This document shows, in pieces, positions 7,828 through 15,532 of a stretch of 64,000 nucleotides of DNA. The stretch comes from an uncultured Clostridia bacterium (GTDB taxonomy: Bacteria; Bacillota; Clostridia; Oscillospirales; Acutalibacteraceae), in the NCBI GenBank assembly GCA_944385105.1, contig CALWVR010000007.1, positions 1 to 64,000 on the forward strand. Reading direction: 5' to 3'. Position 1 is the stretch's first letter; the number at the start of each line of letters is the position of its first letter. The translations under genes and the position numbers were made by a program. The notes under the pieces are model-generated. The model was not told where the DNA came from. It did not search any database and saw nothing but the letters and a program-made list of their open reading frames with translations.

Positions 7828-8139
7828 ATGAAAGTTATAAAAAGCAAAAAAAGGTACGGTGGCTTAGTTTTAAATCTATTTCTAAAGGTTTTAATACTAT
7901 TATTTGTTTTTTATATTGCCTTTATGTTAATGGGGCAGTATATTAAAATTGAAAACAAAAAAAATGAGCTTGAAAATATAAATTTGCTCTTGGAAATGCA
8001 GAATATTGAAAATAATGAATTAAAAAAGGTTGTTCAAGCTTCTGATGAGGAAAATGAGGAGTATTTTATTAGGGTTGCTCGAGAGTTGAATTTTTCAAAA
8101 CCTAACGAAAGAACATTTATTAATGTATCTGGGAATTAA
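7828..8139 (+). CDS. divIC: Septum formation initiator DivIC/FtsB family
   Basis: A 103-residue bitopic protein: a basic cytoplasmic N-terminus, one membrane helix (about residues 14-35), then a coiled coil (KIENKKNELENINLLLEMQ) and the short FtsB/DivIC C-terminus with REL-F-KPNERTF. DivIC forms a complex with FtsL and DivIB at the septum that activates FtsW/PBP2b. A divIC-S1 gene order after yabQ is conserved in Firmicutes. The RBS is AAGGAAG about 8 bases before ATG. Confidence 0.88.
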   Translation: MKVIKSKKRYGGLVLNLFLKVLILLFVFYIAFMLMGQYIKIENKKNELENINLLLEMQNIENNELKKVVQASDEENEEYFIRVARELNFSKPNERTFINVSGN

Positions 8140-8163
8140 TTTTAAGGAGGCAGTTGTTTTTTT

Positions 8164-8595
8164 ATGCAACTTGAAGTTGGAGTAATTGTGGAAGGCAAAG
8201 TTACTGGAATTACAAAATTTGGAGCTTTTGTTGAGTTGCCCGAGGGGAAGACAGGTATGATACACATATCTGAGGTTTCATCAGACTTTGTTAGAGACAT
8301 TAAGGACTACTTAAAGATGGGGCAGTTAGTTAAGGCAAAGGTGATAAATATATCTGAAAAAGGTGAAATTGCACTTTCTATAAAAAAAATGAATGCGTCA
8401 AAACCTAAAGCAGAAAAATATAGAAGTCCAAAAAGACCTGGTGATTATGAGTGGCAAAGCAATAAAAAAAGTGCTGTAAGTTTTGAAGATATGCTATCAT
8501 CATTTAAACATGAAAGCGAAGAAAAAATTTCTGATTTGAAGAAAGCAACGGAATCAAAACGTGGTGGCTTTTCTCGAAGAGGAAGTCAGCGTTAA
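8164..8595 (+). CDS. S1-domain RNA-binding protein (YabR / general stress protein 13 type)
   Basis: A 143-residue protein with one N-terminal S1 domain (residues 1-75: VGVIVEGKVTGITKFGAFVE...GMIHISEVS...VKAKVINIS...IALSIKK), followed by a lysine/serine-rich low-complexity tail ending in GGFSRRGSQR. Proteins of this type bind RNA and associate with ribosomes. It lies 24 bases after divIC with a strong AAGGAGG site and closes the yab block. Confidence 0.88.
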   Translation: MQLEVGVIVEGKVTGITKFGAFVELPEGKTGMIHISEVSSDFVRDIKDYLKMGQLVKAKVINISEKGEIALSIKKMNASKPKAEKYRSPKRPGDYEWQSNKKSAVSFEDMLSSFKHESEEKISDLKKATESKRGGFSRRGSQR

Positions 8596-8610
8596 TACAG
8601 CTTTAGGGCA

Positions 8611-8638
8611 AGGGTCGAGAAACCTCGACTCTTTTTAT
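8611..8638 (+). terminator. Terminator after the S1-domain gene
   Basis: AGGGTCGAG (8611-8619) pairs with CTCGACTCT (8624-8632) around AAAC and runs into TTTTTA. Confidence 0.85.
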
Positions 8639-8664
8639 TATAATAATGCAATTTGGAGGACGAA

Positions 8665-9825
8665 ATGTTACTGAAGAATGCAAAAATATATACTATGGAA
8701 GACAAAATATATGATAAAGGTTTTTTATTAATAGAGAAAGGAAAAATAAGATTACTGGGGGAGATGAGTGAAATCCCCAATGATTATAATGGACGCATAA
8801 TTGATCTTGAAGGAAAGACTATATATCCTGGCTTTATAGATGCGCATACACATTTAGGGCTTTTTGAGAATGGTTTAACTTTTGAAGGTGACGATGGTAA
8901 TGAGGATAGTGAGCCATCAATGCCAAATCTAAGGACTATTGATGCTATAAATCCTATGGACAAGTCGTTTAAAGAGGCAGTGCAGGCAGGAATAACTACT
9001 GCTGTTGTAAGTCCGGGAAGTGCAAATCCTATAGGAGGCCAAATAATTGCCATAAAGACAGTGGGATATTGTGTAGATGATATGGTGTTAAAAGACTTAG
9101 TTGGTATTAAGTTTGCTCTAGGAGAAAACCCTAAGACTGTATATAATGAAAAAAATCAAACACCTGTAACAAGAATGGCAACAGCTTCTATTATAAGAGA
9201 GCAGCTTAGCAAGGCTAAAAAATACTATAACGATAGAAAGATAGCAGAGAAAAGTCCATCTAGTAATGACATGCCTGAATATGATGCAAAATGTGAGGCG
9301 TTGATACCACTTTTAGAGAGAAAAGTACAGGCTCATTTTCATGCGCATAGAGCAGATGATATATTTACAGCAATTAGAATATCAAAGGAATATTGCCTTG
9401 ATTATGTTATAGTACATGGGACAGAGGGGCATCTTATAGCAGAACGACTAAGTAAAGAAAATGCTAAAGTATTTGTAGGGCCTATATTGACGTATAGATC
9501 AAAACCAGAATTAGCGAATTTGACTCCATCATTGCCAAGTATATTATCATCTGTCGGGATTGAAACAGCTATAACGACAGATCATCCAGAAACTCCAATA
9601 CAGTACTTGATGCTGTGTGTAGCTATTGCTATAAGAGAAGGAATGAATGAATATGAAGCTTTAAAAGCTATAACAATAAATCCAGCAAAAATGTGTGGAA
9701 TAGATAATAGAGTTGGTTCTATTAAAATTGGTAAAGATGCAGATTTAGTTGTGTTTGAGTCGTCTGCTTTTAATTTATTTAGTAAACCTGTTATGGTTTT
9801 GTGTAATGGGGAAATAATAAATTAA
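8665..9825 (+). CDS. Metal-dependent amidohydrolase
   Basis: A 386-residue amidohydrolase-superfamily enzyme of imidazolonepropionase/dihydroorotase-like build. Metal ligands are visible in order: H61 and H63 in FIDAHTHLGL, the histidines of VQAHFHAHRADD, H in VIVHGTEGH, and D in ITTDHPETP. The C-terminal ITINPAKMCGID...GKDADLVVFE is the usual return strand of the composite beta sandwich. The substrate is not evident; close relatives are annotated only as amidohydrolases. GGAGG at 8655-8659 lies 5 bases before ATG 8665. It stands alone between two terminated units. Confidence 0.85.
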   Translation: MLLKNAKIYTMEDKIYDKGFLLIEKGKIRLLGEMSEIPNDYNGRIIDLEGKTIYPGFIDAHTHLGLFENGLTFEGDDGNEDSEPSMPNLRTIDAINPMDKSFKEAVQAGITTAVVSPGSANPIGGQIIAIKTVGYCVDDMVLKDLVGIKFALGENPKTVYNEKNQTPVTRMATASIIREQLSKAKKYYNDRKIAEKSPSSNDMPEYDAKCEALIPLLERKVQAHFHAHRADDIFTAIRISKEYCLDYVIVHGTEGHLIAERLSKENAKVFVGPILTYRSKPELANLTPSLPSILSSVGIETAITTDHPETPIQYLMLCVAIAIREGMNEYEALKAITINPAKMCGIDNRVGSIKIGKDADLVVFESSAFNLFSKPVMVLCNGEIIN

Positions 9826-9845
9826 AAATAAATTTTATTTATATA

Positions 9846-9874
9846 TTGGTTTTCTTTGTTTAGTGTGCTATAAT
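9846..9874 (+). promoter_or_regulatory. Promoter of hpf
   Basis: TTGGTT (9846-9851), a 17-bp spacer and a perfect TATAAT (9869-9874). Confidence 0.7.
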
Positions 9875-9947
9875 ATATATTATAGTAACTTATATTTGTA
9901 GCAAAAATAGCAATATATCATATTTTAATTTTGAGGGAGGACGTTAA

Positions 9948-10475
9948 ATGGAGATCATTATTACTGGGAGAAAAGTTAACTTAAAGGACAATTTTAAAGA
10001 CTTAGCTAAAAAGAAGCTTTCCAAGTTTGATAGAATGTTTAATGACAATGCAGTAGCAAATGTTACTGTAACAGTAGAAAAGAATCACCAAACAGTGGAA
10101 ATTACTATTAGAAATAATGGAATGATTTATAGAGCTGAATCAAGTGAGAGAGAAATGAATGAAGCATTAGACAAGGTTATTTATGCTCTTTCGCGGCAAC
10201 TAAGAAAACACAAAACTAAACTAGAAAAGCGACTCCGTGATAATTCTATTGAAAAGTATTTTCCGGCTGAGCAAGATGAAGAAGAAGAGACTTTTGATTT
10301 AGTTAGAAGAAAGAGTTTTGCAGTTAAGCCTATTAGTGTTGAAGAAGCTATACTTCAAATGAATATGATTAATCATCTTTTTTATATGTTTAGAAATGAG
10401 ACCACAAATGAAATAAATGTAGTATATCGCCGCCGTGATGGAGGCTATGGACTGTTAGAACCTGAAAACATCTAA
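9948..10475 (+). CDS. hpf: Ribosome hibernation promoting factor, long form
   Basis: A 175-residue long-form HPF. Residues 1-100 are the S30AE/YfiA domain (MEIIITGRKVNLKDNFKD..., VEITIRNNGMIYRAE, LDKVIYALSRQLRKHK) that occupies the decoding centre. After an acidic linker (EQDEEEE), residues 118-175 form the dimerisation domain (VRRKSFAVKPISVEEAI...VVYRRRDGGYGLLEP) that joins two ribosomes into a 100S dimer in stationary phase. It is transcribed from its own consensus-like promoter and ended by a strong terminator. Confidence 0.95.
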   Translation: MEIIITGRKVNLKDNFKDLAKKKLSKFDRMFNDNAVANVTVTVEKNHQTVEITIRNNGMIYRAESSEREMNEALDKVIYALSRQLRKHKTKLEKRLRDNSIEKYFPAEQDEEEETFDLVRRKSFAVKPISVEEAILQMNMINHLFYMFRNETTNEINVVYRRRDGGYGLLEPENI

Positions 10476-10488
10476 TATTAAAATAAAG

Positions 10489-10523
10489 AACCCACCTGAG
10501 TGTATTTTTCAGGTGGGTTTTTA
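10489..10523. terminator. Terminator of hpf (also serves the facing small gene)
   Basis: AACCCACCTGA (10489-10499) pairs with TCAGGTGGGTT (10509-10519) and is followed by TTTTA on the plus strand. The minus-strand gene ends immediately to its right. Confidence 0.88.
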
Positions 10524-10676
10524 TTAATCGTTTTTCATTAAGTTTTCAGCTAGTCTTCTAAGGTCTTCCTCAGATTCTATTTCAATATTGCTTTGCTTAA
10601 TTGCTTCCTGAGTGATAGGAGAGAGTGACCTAAAATATTTGTTACTGTTTAGATTTTCTTTAAAGTTATTGCTCAT
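10524..10676 (-). CDS. Small acidic protein of 50 residues, function unknown
   Basis: A minus-strand frame reads MSNNFKENLNSNKYFRSLSP and continues with TQEAIKQSNIEIESEEDL to the end RRLAENLMKND. CGAGGTGATAATTT places a good Shine-Dalgarno (AGGTGA) before ATG 10676, and the stop abuts the hpf terminator. The composition is helix-forming and charged, with no membrane segment, signal or cysteine. The layout Y-F-x-S-L-S-P-x-T-Q-E-A-I-K-Q resembles small uncharacterised clostridial proteins. I know no function. The RBS and the amphipathic coding pattern argue that it is real. Confidence 0.7.
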   Translation of the reverse strand: MSNNFKENLNSNKYFRSLSPITQEAIKQSNIEIESEEDLRRLAENLMKND

Positions 10677-10763
10677 AAATTATCACCTCGTTTATATTTT
10701 ATCATCTATACTAACAATTATATAAGGAAATATATGGCTTAAATATCACTGACTTGTATATGG

Positions 10764-10792
10764 TTTACTTTTATAGATAATTTTGATATAAT
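10764..10792 (+). promoter_or_regulatory. Promoter of the surface-polymer operon
   Basis: TTTACT (10764-10769), a 17-bp spacer and a perfect TATAAT (10787-10792), about 35 bases before the first glycosyltransferase. No internal terminator is visible down to the end of wzx at 19536, so this promoter could drive all eight genes. Confidence 0.65.
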
Positions 10793-10826
10793 AATTTATA
10801 TAATGCCAATTTTGTGAGGTTTTGTA

Positions 10827-11843
10827 ATGGTTAGTAAAGATTGCTTATCTGATGGGGTTAATGTCGAGGTATCGATTATAATACCTGTTCGGAATGAAGA
10901 GCTATATATAGAAAACTGTATTAGGTCTGTTTTAAATCAAGACTATAATAAGGAAAATATGGAACTTATCTTAATTGATGGTCTGTCTGATGATAGAACA
11001 GTAGAAATTATAAAGTCTTTTAAGGAAAAATATGATTTTATAAAATTATTTAAAAATGAAAATAAGACAGTTCAAAGTGCTTTAAATATAGGAATAGAAA
11101 ATGCTTTAGGCAAGTTTATTGTAAGAATGGATGCTCATTCTGAATATAAAGAAGATTATGTATGTAAATGTGTAGAATATTTAACAAAAACTGGCGCTGA
11201 TAATGTAGGTGGACCTATGAGGGCAAGAGGAAAGAATACAGTGCAGTCTGTAGTGGCAGCAGCATATAATAGTCCTTTTGCTTTGGGCGGTGGAAAATTT
11301 CATAATGAAAACTATGAAGGCTATGCAGACACTGTATATTTAGGCTCTTTTAGAAGGGAAACACTTTTATCTATTGGAATGTATGATGAAAGGTTACCCA
11401 GAAATGAAGATGATGATTTAAATTTTAGAATAATTGAAAACGGTGGTAAGATATTTATTACCCCTAAAGTCTATAGTATTTATTATCCAAGGGATAAGTA
11501 TAGCGAGCTCTTTCGGCAATATTTTGAATATGGACTTTGGAAAGTAGCAGTGATAAAAAAACATAAAAAACCTGCAAGGCTTTCTCATTTAATTCCAGTT
11601 TCGTTTGTTATTTTTGTTATACTATTCTCAATTTTGTCATTTTTTAATGAAATCCCTAGAGCTATATTTTTATTTGTTATGGTTCTATATATGGGATTAA
11701 ATATATATTTTTCCTTTAAAAATAAATATGTACATAAGGCAATTAATAAGTTAAGACTTATTCTTGTTCATATAATTTTACACTTTTCATATGGACTGGG
11801 TTTTTTATGTGGAGTGTTCAAATTTTTTAATTCTAGCTTTTGA
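10827..11843 (+). CDS. GT2 glycosyltransferase with C-terminal membrane segments
   Basis: A 338-residue family 2 glycosyltransferase. The GT-A core starts at about residue 12 (VSIIIPVRNEELYIENCI), with the nucleotide-binding ELILIDGLSDDRT, the metal site VRMDAHSEY (D-x-H in place of DxD) and the acceptor-side NEDDDLNFRI. From about residue 250 there are two or three membrane helices, as in ExoA-like enzymes that use lipid-linked acceptors. It is the first gene of the polymer operon and probably adds an early sugar at the membrane. Donor and acceptor are not readable. Confidence 0.88.
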   Translation: MVSKDCLSDGVNVEVSIIIPVRNEELYIENCIRSVLNQDYNKENMELILIDGLSDDRTVEIIKSFKEKYDFIKLFKNENKTVQSALNIGIENALGKFIVRMDAHSEYKEDYVCKCVEYLTKTGADNVGGPMRARGKNTVQSVVAAAYNSPFALGGGKFHNENYEGYADTVYLGSFRRETLLSIGMYDERLPRNEDDDLNFRIIENGGKIFITPKVYSIYYPRDKYSELFRQYFEYGLWKVAVIKKHKKPARLSHLIPVSFVIFVILFSILSFFNEIPRAIFLFVMVLYMGLNIYFSFKNKYVHKAINKLRLILVHIILHFSYGLGFLCGVFKFFNSSF

Positions 11844-11893
11844 CATATTTTTATCTTATGAAAGGTGGATAAAAAGATTATTCTTAAACTATT

Positions 11894-12772
11894 ATGAATG
11901 ATAAATATAATTTTACAAATGAAGAATTAAGAAAGTTACAGCTTAAAAGTCTTGAGATGGCACAATACTTTAAAGACTTTTGTAAGGAAAACAATCTTAC
12001 GTTTTATTTATGTGGTGGATGTTGCATCGGAGCAATAAGACACAAAGGTTTCATACCATGGGATGACGATATAGATGTTTTTATGAAAAGGGAAGATTAC
12101 GAAAAGCTATCACAAATTTTTTACAATAAAGCAGACATCAGTAAATATTCATATTGCAAGCCGGACCTAAATCACCACTATAGAAATCTGTTTGCGACAA
12201 TCAATGACAATAACACGACTTTTATAAAGACTCATCAAGCAGATCTTGATATAAATCATGGGATTGTTATAGATATACTTCCTTTAGATGGTTGTCCAGA
12301 CTCAAAGTTTCAAAGGGCTTTGCAAGTATTTTTTGCGCTTTTATACTCTATATTTTGTGCTCAGATGGTGCCTGAAAATCATGGAGGTATTGTTAAGTTT
12401 ATAGGGAAATCTCTTTTGTTTCTGGTTCCTTTTAAGAGTGTAAGATATAGAATATATAAATTTGCAGAAAAACAGATGACAAAATATAAAATAGACAGTT
12501 GTACTCATATAACAGAGCTTTGTTCAGGACCGTATTACATGAAAAAGAAATATCCAAAAGAAATATTTAAGGAGGCTAAATGGGTAGACTTTGAAGGAGA
12601 TAAAATGCCAATACCAGTGGGATATGACGACTATTTGCATATAGCGTTTGGGGATTATATGAAAATGCCTCCAAAAGAAAAGCAAGTTGCACATCACGAT
12701 GTGGTATTTTGTGATACTGAGAATAGTTACAAGATATATAAAGGAAAATATTATTTAAGGGGAAGTGTGTGA
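11894..12772 (+). CDS. licD: LicD family phosphotransferase
   Basis: A 292-residue LicD (nucleotidyltransferase-fold) protein. The signature FYLCGGCCIGAIRHKGFIPW runs into DDDID (residues 57-61), the family's metal-binding aspartates. A second block is GIVIDILPLDGCPDS. LicD proteins transfer phosphocholine or another phospho-alcohol from a CDP-activated donor onto a glycan; the animal relatives fukutin and FKRP use CDP-ribitol. The next two genes are the CDP-ribitol pair tarI-tarJ, so here the donor is more likely CDP-ribitol than CDP-choline. That step is inference from context. No choline uptake or kinase gene is nearby. Confidence 0.85.
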   Translation: MNDKYNFTNEELRKLQLKSLEMAQYFKDFCKENNLTFYLCGGCCIGAIRHKGFIPWDDDIDVFMKREDYEKLSQIFYNKADISKYSYCKPDLNHHYRNLFATINDNNTTFIKTHQADLDINHGIVIDILPLDGCPDSKFQRALQVFFALLYSIFCAQMVPENHGGIVKFIGKSLLFLVPFKSVRYRIYKFAEKQMTKYKIDSCTHITELCSGPYYMKKKYPKEIFKEAKWVDFEGDKMPIPVGYDDYLHIAFGDYMKMPPKEKQVAHHDVVFCDTENSYKIYKGKYYLRGSV

Positions 12773-12773
12773 A

Positions 12774-13487
12774 GTGATCTTTGGTGCAATTTTAGCAGGT
12801 GGCGTTGGAACAAGAATGAATATATCACAAATGCCAAAACAATTTTTGCCGTTGGGGGATAAACCTATTGTAATTCATACAATAGAAAAGTTTCTTATGT
12901 GTTCAAGGTTTGATAAGATATACGTAGGTGTTAATCCTGAATGGAAATTGTATATGAAAGATTTAATTGATCAGTATAACCTGGACAAAGATCTTATCAT
13001 AATAGTTGATGGAGGTACAGATAGAAATGGGACAATTATAAATATACTAGAGAGTATAAAATATGATTTTGGGGACAGAGATGACCATGTAATAATAACT
13101 CATGATTCTGTACGTCCTTTTGTAACGCTTAGGATTATAGAAGACAATATAACTTCAGTTCTTAGAACTGGTGCATGTGATACTGTTGTAGCTGCGACAG
13201 ATACTATAGTAACATCTGAAGACGGTAAGGTAATATCATCTATCCCAAATAGAACAAATATGTATCAAGGGCAAACACCACAAAGTTTCAGGGTAAATCT
13301 TCTTTATGATTTATATAATGATCTAAAGGAAGAGGAAAGGGAAACTTTAACAGATGCTTGTAAAATATGTGTATTCAGAGGGTATCCAGTGGAAATGATT
13401 AAAGGAGAGGTATCTAATATAAAAATAACCACTGTTAGTGATTATAAAATTGCTATTGCTATGGTGGGAGGCAAAGGTCTTGATTAA
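12774..13487 (+). CDS. tarI: Ribitol-5-phosphate cytidylyltransferase (IspD/TarI family)
   Basis: A 237-residue cytidylyltransferase. It has the N-terminal CTP-binding loop GAILAGGVGTRMN, then MPKQFLPLGDKPIVIHTI, the IITHDSVRPFV motif and NMYQGQTPQSFR. IspD and TarI share this fold; pairing with tarJ identifies it as TarI, which makes CDP-ribitol from ribitol-5-phosphate and CTP. The start is GTG 12774, one base after the licD stop, because AAGGGGAAG (12757-12765) then has an 8-base spacer; the earlier GTG 12765 would overlap that site. Its end overlaps tarJ by 8 bases. Confidence 0.88.
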   Translation: MIFGAILAGGVGTRMNISQMPKQFLPLGDKPIVIHTIEKFLMCSRFDKIYVGVNPEWKLYMKDLIDQYNLDKDLIIIVDGGTDRNGTIINILESIKYDFGDRDDHVIITHDSVRPFVTLRIIEDNITSVLRTGACDTVVAATDTIVTSEDGKVISSIPNRTNMYQGQTPQSFRVNLLYDLYNDLKEEERETLTDACKICVFRGYPVEMIKGEVSNIKITTVSDYKIAIAMVGGKGLD

Positions 13488-14493
13488 TTATATATATCAA
13501 CTTGTTAGTCCAGGGATATTTTCAATTAAGTATTCAGATATAGATTCAAGTAACAAAGTAATAGTAAGGCCGAAATATATGTCTATTTGCCATGCCGACC
13601 AAAGGTATTATCTTGGCCAGCGTGATGCTAATATTTTAAGAAAAAAGTTACCAATGGCTCTTATACATGAATGTTGTGGAGAAGTTTTAAGCGACAAAAC
13701 TAATACATTCAAAAAGGGGCAGAAAGTAGTTATGATACCAAATGTTCCTGGTAAAATGAGAAAAGGAATATTTGAAAATTATTTGCAAGACTCTAGGTTT
13801 TTGTCAAGTGGATATGATGGATTTATGAGGGAATTTGTAGAATTGGCAAGTGATCGATTGGTTATGTTTGAGGATATTGACGAACGTGTTGCTGCTATTA
13901 GTGAATTTGTAAGTGTTGGAGTTCATGCTGTCAATAGGTTTAATCTTGAATCACATTGTTATAAGGATACCATAGCTATTTTTGGTGATGGTAGCTTATC
14001 ATATGTTGTATCATGTGTATTAAAAAGCATTTATAAAGATACAAAAGTAGTAGTTGTAGGAAAGAATATAAATAAGTTATCCTATTTTTCATTTGTTGAT
14101 CAGACATATACGCTAGATCGATTACCACATGACTTTAAAATGGATCATGCATTTGAGTGTGTAGGCTCTAGCGGAAGTTACTATGCAATAAATGATATAA
14201 TAAGACATATTAAGCCTCAGGGAACAGTGGTATTAATGGGGGTTAGTGAAAATGAAGTTCCGGTAAATACTAGGGACTTATTAGAAAAAGGGCTTAACTT
14301 AATTGGCTGTAGCCGCTCAGGAAGAGAAGATTTTAAAAAGGCTATAAATTTAATGTCGAACAAAGAGTTTTGTAACAGACTTAAACCTATTATTTATGAG
14401 GACATGCCTGTGCGAAATATAGAAGATATTAATCGAGTTTTCTCTACTGATCTTAATACTATGTTTAAAACAGTATTTGAATGGAAGGTTTAG
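13480..14493 (+). CDS. tarJ: Ribulose-5-phosphate reductase (MDR family, TarJ)
   Basis: A 337-residue zinc-type medium-chain dehydrogenase that reduces ribulose-5-phosphate to ribitol-5-phosphate with NADPH. The TarJ N-terminus is clear: INYIYQLVSPGIFSIKY, SICHADQRYYLGQRD with the zinc-ligand cysteine, and LPMALIHECCGEV. The Rossmann half has AIFGDGSLSYV and the nucleotide strand VVVGKNINKL. I set the start at TTG 13480, within the end of tarI, because it reproduces the family N-terminus and GGGAGG at 13466-13471 lies upstream. Translational coupling with tarI is likely. Confidence 0.9.
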   Translation: MINYIYQLVSPGIFSIKYSDIDSSNKVIVRPKYMSICHADQRYYLGQRDANILRKKLPMALIHECCGEVLSDKTNTFKKGQKVVMIPNVPGKMRKGIFENYLQDSRFLSSGYDGFMREFVELASDRLVMFEDIDERVAAISEFVSVGVHAVNRFNLESHCYKDTIAIFGDGSLSYVVSCVLKSIYKDTKVVVVGKNINKLSYFSFVDQTYTLDRLPHDFKMDHAFECVGSSGSYYAINDIIRHIKPQGTVVLMGVSENEVPVNTRDLLEKGLNLIGCSRSGREDFKKAINLMSNKEFCNRLKPIIYEDMPVRNIEDINRVFSTDLNTMFKTVFEWKV

Positions 14494-14498
14494 GTTTA

Positions 14499-15488
14499 AT
14501 GAACGAAAACGTAAAGATAAGCATTATTATTCCAATATATAATGTTGAGAGATATTTAGAGAAATGCATAGATTCAGTTCTTAATCAAACTTTTAGGAAT
14601 ATAGAAGTTATTCTTATTGATGATGGTTCAACAGATGGATGTGGAGAAATTTGTGAGCATTATAAAAGGCTTGATGATAGAATTGTAGTTGTACATAAAG
14701 AAAATGAAGGGCTAAGTATGGCTAGGAATATAGGTATAGATATTTCTAATGGTGATTACATAGGATTTATAGATAGTGATGACTACATTGCTCCAGATAT
14801 GTATGAATTACTTTATAAAAATCTATTGGACAATTATGCTGATATATCCATTTGTGGACTTTTTGACTGCTATGAAGGAGAAAAAATACCGCAGTGTAAG
14901 GAGAAGGAGTTTCTTATATTAAATAATAAAGAAGCGCTAAAGTTAGCCCTTGAAGGAATGAAATTTTCTGTTAATGCAGTTAACAAACTTTATAAAAGAG
15001 AGCTATTTAAAGAAAATAAATTTCCTCGTGGTAAGCTATCTGAAGATGCGTTTACTATACCTAAAATTTTAGCAAAGGCTTCAAGAGTAGTAGTGGATAC
15101 GACTCCTAAATACTACTATGTCCATAGGGGGTGTAGTATAACTACGTCCGAGTTTAAAATACAAGATCTAAATGTGATAGAAGCATACCGTGGAAATTTA
15201 GAATTTGTTAATGATAGATTTCCTGAATTAAATAAACAGGCAGAATTTAGGTATTTATGGTCCTATATGTATGTTCTTGATAAAATGATTTTATCAGAGG
15301 GATTTAATCAAACATTGCAGTACAATGAAGTTGCATCAATACTTAAGAAAGGTATCTTAAGCATAGTAAGCAATCCATTTTTTTCATTGAAAAGAAAGAC
15401 TGCAATGTTAATATTTTCAATTAATGAGAATATATATAAAAACATGCTAATACATCAAAAAAAGAGAGTTAGAAAGTTAATGACGTAA
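14499..15488 (+). CDS. GT2 glycosyltransferase
   Basis: A 329-residue family 2 glycosyltransferase: ISIIIPIYNVERYLEKCIDS, IDDGSTDGCGEI, the DxD-type FIDSDDYIAPDMY, and ISICGLFDCY, followed by a helical C-terminal third without membrane segments. The start is ATG 14499, where GGAAGG (14483-14488) gives a 10-base spacer; ATG 14481 contains that site. It follows tarJ directly. Its sugar specificity is unknown. Confidence 0.88.
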   Translation: MNENVKISIIIPIYNVERYLEKCIDSVLNQTFRNIEVILIDDGSTDGCGEICEHYKRLDDRIVVVHKENEGLSMARNIGIDISNGDYIGFIDSDDYIAPDMYELLYKNLLDNYADISICGLFDCYEGEKIPQCKEKEFLILNNKEALKLALEGMKFSVNAVNKLYKRELFKENKFPRGKLSEDAFTIPKILAKASRVVVDTTPKYYYVHRGCSITTSEFKIQDLNVIEAYRGNLEFVNDRFPELNKQAEFRYLWSYMYVLDKMILSEGFNQTLQYNEVASILKKGILSIVSNPFFSLKRKTAMLIFSINENIYKNMLIHQKKRVRKLMT

Positions 15489-15532
15489 CTTTAATAGTAG
15501 GAAAGAATTTATTTTATGTGGGGAATTTATTT

